Part shown: positions 44,904 to 52,074 of the stretch, piece after piece
Position numbering within the stretch: position 1 is the first letter of the stretch
How the letters are laid out: each line of letters begins with the position of its first letter
Source of the DNA: Akkermansia muciniphila
GTDB lineage: Bacteria; Verrucomicrobiota; Verrucomicrobiia; Verrucomicrobiales; Verrucomicrobiaceae
Direction: 5' to 3'
DNA: 55,889 nucleotides
NCBI GenBank assembly: GCA_945882215.1
Contig: CAMCWM010000011.1
Coordinates: 1 to 55,889 of the forward strand
Made by a program: the position numbers and the translations under genes
Notes under the pieces: model-generated
Seen by the model: only the letters and a program-made list of their open reading frames with translations
Told to the model about the DNA's origin: nothing
The model's database searches: none

Positions 44904-46316
44904 TCAATCAGCCTTCTTCAATTCCGCCAGCATCTCCAGCAGGTTGTTCGTGAGGATGACGCTGGTGTCCTCCTGCACCTGGTTCGTGCCGAGCCAGGTC
45001 TCGTAGCCGCCGAGCTTGTGCTGCTCCAGCGTGGGCAGGTAGCCATGGCGGCCATTCGCGAGACCGATGACCATCGTTTGCGGGAACGAGCTGCGCTTTT
45101 TCAAATCGAGGCCGATCTCGACAAAGGTCTCGAAGGGAATGGCGCACACGGCGAAGTCGCCGATGCGGATGGCCTGGATCTTCACCGTGAGAGTCTCCTC
45201 GGGTCGCTCGGCAGCGTTCACCACACTGCGCGCGTAGTTTTGAGCGAGACGCGGCAGCTTTTCGATGGCGTCTTTGTCTTTGACCGCGAGCACGGCCTTC
45301 GCTTCGGCGACATCCTGCGAGGAAGGACGGCGATACTTCAGCGTGATCTCGCGCTGCACCATGCCAAGGCGCGTGTCAGCCTGATGCTTCTCGATCTTCC
45401 GATGCGCGAGCCATGCCGTGTCCGTTGCCTTTTGCGCCACGATGCGGATCTGCTCAAAAGGTTCGCGTGGTGGTCGTATGACGCCGAAGGGGATGTTGTT
45501 GATGTCTCCCGAGGTGCCGTTCGACATCATGGCGACGAAGTTTTCATCACCACGAATGCGCGAAGGCATGAGGCGGGCGAACTCGCCGAAGTAATCGGCC
45601 GACATCTGACCGCCGGGAGCACCGCCAACGTAATGGAGCGAGTAGTTGGCAAACAGCGCGATGGGCTTCCGCTTCAAGTCCTGCACCGAGAGGATGGTGA
45701 TGTCGGGATCGGTCGGCCCAGCAGGGCGGTCGATCACATCGGGGCTGGTGCCGGGGTTCATCTTCACCGTGTCGAGCCGGCCAAAGGGATTCAGCGGCAT
45801 CTTTCCCGGCTTCAGATACCAGCGGCGGTTGAAAACTTCGTCTGGCAGTGGATGAGCGGCGGCTCCGATAGCGGCAGGCTTGAGCGCCGCGTGAGCTTGA
45901 ATGATGGACCCGGCCACGCCTTCGACGAACTGCTTGTAATACGCTGCCGCAGCCTCGCTGCGTGTGTTGAGCGACGGGCCGCTGTGCGTGTGTGTGGATG
46001 AAATGAGCATCTTGTCCACCGACATGCCCGTCTTCGCAGCAGCGAGCACCTTCGCCGCGTTCAGCACATCGGGACCAGCGCCGAGATTGTCCACCACGAC
46101 CATCGCCAGTGAGGTTTCGCCATTGTCGAAAACGAGCGCGCGTGAATGAAACGGATCATGCGCCTTCTCCGCCATGTTCGCGCTGAAACCGCCGGGCATG
46201 TTCATGGGAAATTGCGTGGGCGTGATGTCCACCGCAGCGGCTCCGGCGCGGAGCGTGTGATTCTGAGCCGAAAGGGTGGATGTGACGAGAAGGATGAGGC
46301 CGACGACAGTTTTCAT
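44904..46316 (-). CDS. Neutral/alkaline ceramidase-like secreted hydrolase
   Basis: The 470-residue protein has a signal peptide (MKTVVGLILLVTSTLSAQ). The N-terminal neutral ceramidase fold follows: RAGAAAVDITPTQFPMNMPG, the zinc pair His109/His111 in ISSTHTHSGPS, NYSLHYVGG with a further His, and MMSNGTSGDINNIPFG as the catalytic-site strand. The family's true ceramidases cleave N-acyl sphingosine, but Verrucomicrobia and Planctomycetes carry many related proteins without known substrates. It lacks the usual C-terminal immunoglobulin-like domain of neutral ceramidases, so it is a short form. The ATG at 46316 starts the signal peptide; a GTG at 46325 adds three residues. Downstream it is followed immediately by the aldolase. 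Confidence 0.85.
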   Translation of the reverse strand: MKTVVGLILLVTSTLSAQNHTLRAGAAAVDITPTQFPMNMPGGFSANMAEKAHDPFHSRALVFDNGETSLAMVVVDNLGAGPDVLNAAKVLAAAKTGMSVDKMLISSTHTHSGPSLNTRSEAAAAYYKQFVEGVAGSIIQAHAALKPAAIGAAAHPLPDEVFNRRWYLKPGKMPLNPFGRLDTVKMNPGTSPDVIDRPAGPTDPDITILSVQDLKRKPIALFANYSLHYVGGAPGGQMSADYFGEFARLMPSRIRGDENFVAMMSNGTSGDINNIPFGVIRPPREPFEQIRIVAQKATDTAWLAHRKIEKHQADTRLGMVQREITLKYRRPSSQDVAEAKAVLAVKDKDAIEKLPRLAQNYARSVVNAAERPEETLTVKIQAIRIGDFAVCAIPFETFVEIGLDLKKRSSFPQTMVIGLANGRHGYLPTLEQHKLGGYETWLGTNQVQEDTSVILTNNLLEMLAELKKAD

Positions 46317-46383
46317 TCCTCTCACAACGTCCCGGCATGTGCTATTTCGCGCAACTTTTCAGCCGAAACACCAGCGCACAATA

Positions 46384-48372
46384 TCACAGCACGAGGAAGG
46401 CGATCTTCTCTCCGAGACGCACATACAGCCGGTTTCCGACGAGCGCTGGATGGCTGAGGACGTGGGTGTTGTTGTCGCAGAGCCTCAGGCGGTCAAGTTC
46501 ACGCGGCGGCATGCTTTGCACGTCGTGGAGCAGCAGGACGCCTTTTTCGCCGAGTGTGAGCACGCGGCGGCCATCGGTGATGATACTGGCGTAAACACCG
46601 AAATCGCGATCCTCCAGGGTTGCGAGCGGTTTCAGTGTTTTCGCATCGAGAACATGCAGATTGGTGTGAAAGCCGATCAATTTCCCTGCCACGATCACGG
46701 GTGTGTGGGAATCAGGTGAGAGGTCTTCATGCTGCGCGAGCGGCTTGAAGATGAGTTTGCCCTCCGCATCGAAAGCGTGGACACGGGTGCCGTTGTTTTC
46801 ACTGCTGAGGAGGAGATGCGCGCCGTCGAAGATCGGCGTGGGCACATTGAAGTCACCCGCGTTTGGCGGCGTGTGTTCCCAGAGGCGTTTCCCGGTGGCC
46901 GGATCCCATGCGCCGAGGGTTTTCTCGTCGTAGCCGATGAGTTGCGGCTTTCCGTTCATGGTGGCGTGAATGAGCGATGCATACGCGGCACGGCGACCGG
47001 GCGTTTGCCAGAGAAGATCGCCGTTTTCAGGATCGAGCGCGATGATGCTGGCCTCGGTGCCGCCGGGCTGCACGATGAGTTTTTTGTCGATGAGCAACGG
47101 CGAGGCGGCGTGGCCCCATTTGGGCAGCGGGGCGTCGAATTCGAGCGGGAGATGGCTGGTCCAGATGAGTTCACCGCTTTTTAGATCGAGGCAGTGCAGA
47201 TGACCGAAGGCTCCGAGCAAAAAAAGACGCCCCTCGGCGATGAGGGGCGTTGCTCTCGGCGAGTTGCCGTAGTCGAGCGGCGTCCGCGCAGGCGCGGGCG
47301 AGACGTATCGCCATCGCTCGCGGCCTGTTTTCGCATCAAGGCTGAGCCACATGTCCGCCTCGTCCAAAGTGTCGCGGCAGCTCACGATGACCTCGTTTTC
47401 CGTCGCGGCGAGACCGCCGATGCCATCGGCGGGCAGCGTGGCCTGCCACGCGAATGCGGCGGTGACAGGAAGTTTTTCCGGCAGCCACTCCACCGTGCCG
47501 TCACGATGCGGGCCGCGGAACTGATTCCAGGAAAGCGGTTTCTTGGGCGGTGTGCTCGCGTCCGGTTCGTCCATGCCAATGAAGCCGAGCAGGCTCTCCA
47601 TGATTTGCAGCAGCTCGGGATCGCCGCCGGTGTCGAGCAGCGCCTCGGTGATGGCCTTGCGGCGTTCTATGTCGAGCTTCGCGCTGGCAAAGGCGGTGAT
47701 GAAGGGCACGTCGGCGGTTTTGGCGATGACGACGAGATCGCCCTTCTTGATGGTGCCGCAGCCGGAGAGCAGCGGCTCCGCGTAGCTGGAGATGACACCA
47801 GCGGCTTTCTCGGCAGCGGGCAGTTTCATGAGCACCTCGGCGGCGGCGGAGCAGGAGGAGGCCGTTTCGAGCTTCTTCGGCGGTGCGACGCCGTTTTGCT
47901 TCAGTGTGGCGAGGATGGCGGCGTTTTTCTCGTCACAATCGGCGGGGCCGAAGAGGATGCGCACGCCTTGGAGGTCGGAGACCGACTTCAACGGTGAATC
48001 GTGGCGCACGACGATCAATCCCTGCTGGCTGGCGCTGCCGTCCTTGCCCGTGAGGCGAGCGACGGGCGCGAAGTCGAGCTTGTTCTTCGCCGCCTCGCTC
48101 ATCACGACGGATTGTTTGCCGATGATGATGTCCGGTGCCTGCGGCATGTCCTTCAACGCGGCGGCGAGGGTCTCGGCGTGATGCACGGTGACTTCGGCGC
48201 CGAGTTTTTGCTGAAGATGCGCGGCGAGCACGCGATAGTTCCGCTGCGCGTAGCCTTTCACACAGTCGCAGGCCAGATCCTTCGACAGTGGGTCCATGAC
48301 GAGCACGGCGAGCTTGTCCGCGGCGGCGGCGGTGTGCGCGAGGAGCGCGAGGGTGAGAAAGGCGCGTTTCAT
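46384..48372 (-). CDS. Fusion of PhnD/SsuA-like binding protein and PQQ-like propeller
   Basis: The 662-residue secreted protein (signal MKRAFLTLALLAHTAAA) joins two parts. Residues about 18-275 form a PhnD/SsuA2-type periplasmic binding protein: AVLVMDPLSKDLACDCVKGY, LQQKLGAEVTVHHAETLAAA, DSPLKSVSDLQGVRILFGPA. Residues about 290-662 form a PQQ-type propeller (WNQFRGPHRDGTVEWLPEKL, TGRERWRYV, SGELIWTSH, NGDLLWQTP, TGKRLWEHTPP). The first part has many cysteines (CDC, ADCDE, SSCSA, SGCG), odd for such binding proteins, which could bind a metal or a cluster (inference). No ABC transporter genes are near, so it is unlikely to serve import. It follows the NHL-like gene by six bases and probably works with it. 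Confidence 0.82.
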   Translation of the reverse strand: MKRAFLTLALLAHTAAAADKLAVLVMDPLSKDLACDCVKGYAQRNYRVLAAHLQQKLGAEVTVHHAETLAAALKDMPQAPDIIIGKQSVVMSEAAKNKLDFAPVARLTGKDGSASQQGLIVVRHDSPLKSVSDLQGVRILFGPADCDEKNAAILATLKQNGVAPPKKLETASSCSAAAEVLMKLPAAEKAAGVISSYAEPLLSGCGTIKKGDLVVIAKTADVPFITAFASAKLDIERRKAITEALLDTGGDPELLQIMESLLGFIGMDEPDASTPPKKPLSWNQFRGPHRDGTVEWLPEKLPVTAAFAWQATLPADGIGGLAATENEVIVSCRDTLDEADMWLSLDAKTGRERWRYVSPAPARTPLDYGNSPRATPLIAEGRLFLLGAFGHLHCLDLKSGELIWTSHLPLEFDAPLPKWGHAASPLLIDKKLIVQPGGTEASIIALDPENGDLLWQTPGRRAAYASLIHATMNGKPQLIGYDEKTLGAWDPATGKRLWEHTPPNAGDFNVPTPIFDGAHLLLSSENNGTRVHAFDAEGKLIFKPLAQHEDLSPDSHTPVIVAGKLIGFHTNLHVLDAKTLKPLATLEDRDFGVYASIITDGRRVLTLGEKGVLLLHDVQSMPPRELDRLRLCDNNTHVLSHPALVGNRLYVRLGEKIAFLVL

Positions 48373-48378
48373 GGTGGA

Positions 48379-49953
48379 TCAGTTCCGCTGAAAGGTCTTT
48401 GTGCCGGCGCTGAGCTTCATTTCGAGCGTGTTGGCGTCCACGAGCTTCACCTGCGTGGCGAAATCGACGTAGCCGTCGTCCTCCTCGATCTCGAACTGGA
48501 TCAGACCGTTTTCGACTCCACTCGCATACCAGCGGCGGAAGCCGCCCGTGCCGCCGCGTGTGGCGGCGAGTTCGAGATTGAGGCTGTGATCGTCTTTGAA
48601 GGTGAAGGCGCTGAAGCGCGGCTCCGGCGTGTATTCATAAGGATCGTCGCTCGGCGGCGGCGCGGGCGGTGAATCCGGCGTGCTGACCTCCACCCAGCGG
48701 CCGACGAGCTTCAGCGCGGTGTCCTCGGCCTCCTTGAGCTTGCGATCCAGTTCGGCGACGAGCGGCGCGGCCTCGGCGTTCGGCAGCATGATGCAGATGT
48801 GGTTCATGTCCTGATACTGCACATAATAACGGTCGCGTTTCGTGTCGTGGCCGAGCGCGACGTGCTTGCATCCGCCGCCGATGCGTGCGCGGCCGATCAC
48901 GGCCTGAATCTCGCCCTTGTCATTGAAGCGCTTGATGTGACCGATGCTCGACTCGGCGGTGACGATGTCGCCGTTCGGGCAGCAAAGGACGTTCATGGGG
49001 TTGCAGCAACTGCCGAAGCCGTTTTCGTCGTCGCTGTGGCGTTTGCCGAAGGCGTTCAACTTGGTGCCGTTGAGGTCGTAGAAGCCGACCTGGAACTTGG
49101 TGTTCTCTGCGGTGAGGATTTTGTCGCCGCTGGTGATGATGTCCATCTGGCCGCAGCAGCCGCGCAGACCGCCGATGACCTGACGCGGCTTTTCAAAGGC
49201 GGGACTCGTGCGCCAGACCTCGTAACCGCGGTTCAGGTAGAGCGTGACGAGCACGTCCTCGCCAGCGAGCGCGATGCTGGGCGTGCGCATGCGATACTGC
49301 ATCATGCTGGCGATGCGGGGCTCGGAGATCTGATCGGACTTCGACAGCATCTGCACCGTGGATTGCAATGAACGCAGGCGCATCTCATCGCGTGGATTCT
49401 TGTTCGTCTTGAGCGACTCCTCAAGGCGGGTGACCTGCCTCTCGATGGAAGCGATCTGGGCCTTGCGGCTGGACGCGTAATCGATCTCCTGCTTTTTGAG
49501 TTCGGCGATCACCTCCGCGCGCAGCTTCGTTTCATCGAGATCGAGCAACTTGAGCACCGTGGTGCGCGTGATGATTTTCCCCTCAGCATCGAAGCGGCCA
49601 ATTTCGCCCTCACCCGCCGCGTAAAAGCCGCCGTCCTTCGTCAACGCGATGGCCTGCGGCGCGAAGGGCAGCTCGACCTCCTTTTTAAGTTGTTTGTCAG
49701 CACCGTAGGTCTGCACCCAGCCGCGTGGCGCGCCGGGGACGGGTTTGCTGTTGTAGCGGGCCTGCGGTGAGATGGCGGCGACGATATTCCCGGCCTCATC
49801 GAGCACAAAGGTGTGCATGGTTACCGGGCTGGGGCCGTGGGCGGGTTTCAAGACATCGGTCTGGCGATGCGTGGGCTGGAGGCTCTTGTCCGAGGAGGCT
49901 GCGAAGGCTCCGACGGCGAACACGAGCAGCGTGAATGTAGGGACGATGCGCAT
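48379..49953 (-). CDS. Cysteine-rich NHL-like propeller with coiled-coil insert
   Basis: The 524-residue secreted protein has the signal peptide MRIVPTFTLLVFAVGAFAAS. It has NHL-type blades (VLDEAGNIVAAISPQ, IALTKDGGFYAAGEGEIGRF, HIKRFNDKGEIQAVIG), interrupted at about residues 125-175 by a charged coiled-coil-like helix (LRAEVIAELKKQEIDYASSR). Adjacent cysteine pairs are prominent: GCCGQ near 265, FGSCCNP near 313 and LCCPNG near 322. A C-terminal about 90-residue beta domain follows. Vicinal cysteines in a secreted protein may bind a metal or form redox disulfides. I do not know a named family. The next gene downstream, six bases away, is the cysteine-rich PhnD-PQQ fusion, so a shared role is plausible. 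Confidence 0.72.
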   Translation of the reverse strand: MRIVPTFTLLVFAVGAFAASSDKSLQPTHRQTDVLKPAHGPSPVTMHTFVLDEAGNIVAAISPQARYNSKPVPGAPRGWVQTYGADKQLKKEVELPFAPQAIALTKDGGFYAAGEGEIGRFDAEGKIITRTTVLKLLDLDETKLRAEVIAELKKQEIDYASSRKAQIASIERQVTRLEESLKTNKNPRDEMRLRSLQSTVQMLSKSDQISEPRIASMMQYRMRTPSIALAGEDVLVTLYLNRGYEVWRTSPAFEKPRQVIGGLRGCCGQMDIITSGDKILTAENTKFQVGFYDLNGTKLNAFGKRHSDDENGFGSCCNPMNVLCCPNGDIVTAESSIGHIKRFNDKGEIQAVIGRARIGGGCKHVALGHDTKRDRYYVQYQDMNHICIMLPNAEAAPLVAELDRKLKEAEDTALKLVGRWVEVSTPDSPPAPPPSDDPYEYTPEPRFSAFTFKDDHSLNLELAATRGGTGGFRRWYASGVENGLIQFEIEEDDGYVDFATQVKLVDANTLEMKLSAGTKTFQRN

Positions 49954-50011
49954 AGGGTTGGCAGTTAAAGATTGCGATCGGGGTGTATTGCACTGGATGG
50001 GCAGATGAAAG

Positions 50012-50707
50012 TCAACGGCGATCTTCCGGTGGCTGCTGCGGGTATTTGAGCAGGAGCTGCCGCAGGTAGTCTTCCCGCTCAAGCTCAGACTCAAAGAGCG
50101 GCCCACCATTGATGACACGGCTCTGTCTTCGCAGCGCGGCCTCACCCGGATAGCTGTCGCCCATCACCTCCCGCAGCGCGATCTGGGCGATGGTACGCAC
50201 GGGATAAAACTGCTCCCGCAGAGTGCCGCAGCCGCCGTTGACGACGAAATGATCGTCCTGCAACGCGGTCAGGAACCAGTCGATGGTACGGCGGTCCTTC
50301 AGACGCCGCAGTGTCCTCGCCGCGCTGATGCGCACGGCGGGAAAGTCCGACCAGGCCATCTGCCGTGCCGCAGGCTCGATGAAATCCGCGTCACCGAGCG
50401 CGGCGGCGATGACGATGAGCATGCCGCGCATCTCGTCATCCGTTTCGCGGTCGATTTGCTTGCGCACCTCCGGCAGCAAACCAGCGCCGAGCTTGCGACA
50501 GTCCGCGATGATGGCCTCGCGCTTTCTCTCCGTCGGCATGCTGCGCTGGGACCAGGAATAATCCGCCTCCGGGTTTGCCGGATCACACTCATGCCGCAGC
50601 CGGACGAGAATGCCTGCAAAGGCAGAACTCGGCCTCTCGCTCCAGTTCAGCACCAAACAAGGCACGAGCACAAACAGCAGGATGACGATGAAGCGGTCGT
50701 GACTCAT
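50012..50707 (-). CDS. HEAT-repeat protein with N-terminal membrane anchor
   Basis: The 231-residue protein has one hydrophobic N-terminal segment (FIVILLFVLVPCLVLNW) that could be an anchor or uncleaved signal. HEAT-like helical pairs follow: LPEVRKQIDRETDDEMRGML, AWSDFPAVRISAARTLRRLK and TIDWFLTALQDDHFVVNGGC. HEAT repeats act as protein-binding scaffolds. Nothing catalytic is visible. It sits in the minus-strand cluster between the FG-GAP protein (30 bases upstream) and the NHL-like protein (58 bases downstream), so a scaffold role in that set is possible. I do not recognise a specific family. Confidence 0.72.
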   Translation of the reverse strand: MSHDRFIVILLFVLVPCLVLNWSERPSSAFAGILVRLRHECDPANPEADYSWSQRSMPTERKREAIIADCRKLGAGLLPEVRKQIDRETDDEMRGMLIVIAAALGDADFIEPAARQMAWSDFPAVRISAARTLRRLKDRRTIDWFLTALQDDHFVVNGGCGTLREQFYPVRTIAQIALREVMGDSYPGEAALRRQSRVINGGPLFESELEREDYLRQLLLKYPQQPPEDRR

Positions 50708-50737
50708 GCCGATGCAACGAACCAGCCCGCATCTCCA

Positions 50738-51934
50738 TTAGCGCCGCGGATTCTCATACCAGACGACGCCGAGCTGGTCGCGCTCCTCACAGGTGATGAC
50801 ATCCAGATCGCCATCGCCGTCGAGATCGAGCGTTTGCATGAGATCGAACTTCACACCCTCCGGGCCGCCGAGCGTGTGCTGTTTCCATGGGCCGCCGCGT
50901 TGCTGCTCCAGCCACACAATGCCCTCGCGCCCGGCTTTGGCGTTTTCGCAGGTGAAAAACAAGTCAGGCAGCGCATCGCCGTTCACATCGGCGATTTTGG
51001 CCGCCTTGGCATCGCCGAGGTTCGAGCCGTCGAATGCCAAAACATGCTCCTGCCAGCCGCCGCCGGCTTTTCGCAGGCAAATCACGACTTCGACAGGTTT
51101 CGCGGCCACGACGACATCTGCGAGGCCATCGCCATTCACATCGCCGATGTCGGCGAACATGACTTCTTTGCCCAAAGCGCCGATGACGTGCTCCTTCCAT
51201 GCCGCGTGTCCGCGATTCGCGGTCGCGCCTGGATTCTCGAGCCAGAAGACGCCGGGGCGCCTGCCTTTGCGGTCGCTGATCACGGCATCGTCATCACCAT
51301 CGCCATCCATGTCATGTGGAATGACGGACATGAGCCAGCCGGCATCGCGCAGCTTGTGATACGACCATGCGGCAAGGTCATCGGCCTTCGCGGGAGATTG
51401 CAGCCAGCCAACGGCGGCACCTTCGCCCTTTGAAGCGAGCAGCAGATCAATGCCATGCTGCCCGTCGAGATCGAGCGCGGTGGCCTGCATCCACATCTGT
51501 GTGTCCTTCGCCGCAGGGAAAGCATCCGTGCACCACTGACCCTCCACGCGCCGATGCCAATACAAAGTGCGCGTCTTGCCTTCCGTGCCGCTGACGATTT
51601 CAAGTCGTCCATCGCCATCGAGATCGGCAAAGATCGCCTCCTCCACGTTTTTGACCTCGCCCACGGTGGTCTGCGGCCATGGTTCGCGTGCCTTCGCAGG
51701 GCCTGGATTCGCATACACCCGCACCACGCCGCCTTCCTCCCAGCCAGTGACGATGTCCGACAATCCGTCATCATTGAAGTCTCCCAGTTTTACGCCATCC
51801 GCACCACGCGAGGTGTTGTCGATGGTGTGCCGCGACCACGGTGTCGCCGGATCGCTGATGACATCCTCGGAAACCGTTGCGGCGGCCAATGACGAACTGA
51901 GAATGCCAAGAAGCAAAAGCGAGGGTGATTTCAT
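50738..51934 (-). CDS. Secreted FG-GAP/VCBS repeat protein
   Basis: The 398-residue protein has a signal peptide (MKSPSLLLLGILSSSLAA). It is built of repeated calcium-loop blades of the integrin-like seven-bladed propeller type: DFNDDGLSDIV, DLDGDGRLEIV, DMDGDGDDDAV, DVNGDGLADVV, DVNGDALPDLF and DLDGDGDLDVI. The 'DxDGDG' loops bind calcium. Function is usually ligand or surface binding. The ATG at 51934 overlaps the stop of the small upstream gene (ATGA at 51931-51934), so these two are translationally coupled. It ends 30 bases before the HEAT gene. Confidence 0.85.
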   Translation of the reverse strand: MKSPSLLLLGILSSSLAAATVSEDVISDPATPWSRHTIDNTSRGADGVKLGDFNDDGLSDIVTGWEEGGVVRVYANPGPAKAREPWPQTTVGEVKNVEEAIFADLDGDGRLEIVSGTEGKTRTLYWHRRVEGQWCTDAFPAAKDTQMWMQATALDLDGQHGIDLLLASKGEGAAVGWLQSPAKADDLAAWSYHKLRDAGWLMSVIPHDMDGDGDDDAVISDRKGRRPGVFWLENPGATANRGHAAWKEHVIGALGKEVMFADIGDVNGDGLADVVVAAKPVEVVICLRKAGGGWQEHVLAFDGSNLGDAKAAKIADVNGDALPDLFFTCENAKAGREGIVWLEQQRGGPWKQHTLGGPEGVKFDLMQTLDLDGDGDLDVITCEERDQLGVVWYENPRR

Positions 51935-52074
51935 GGCTGTGGTTTGCCGAAGGTCAAAACATCCGCGCAACCTTTCCGTGCAGCAATGATTCCAGCGTGC
52001 TCGAACTCAGCAGGCTGGGCAGGCTCCTGGGCAAGGGGGCACGTGGCGAAGAACAGAAAGAAGATGGCTTTCAT
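51931..52074 (-). CDS. 47-residue secreted peptide gene
   Basis: A short frame of 47 codons opens with MKAIFFLFFATCPLAQ, a classic signal peptide, followed by a small mature part ending TFGKPQP. Its ATG overlaps the stop of the 809-residue gene upstream (ATGA at 52071-52074). Its own TGA overlaps the ATG of the FG-GAP gene downstream (ATGA at 51931-51934). Exact coupling on both sides in a single operon is strong evidence for a real gene. There is one cysteine in the mature part and no recognisable family. Function unknown; a small binding or structural partner of the haem protein upstream is only a guess. Confidence 0.7.
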   Translation of the reverse strand: MKAIFFLFFATCPLAQEPAQPAEFEHAGIIAARKGCADVLTFGKPQP

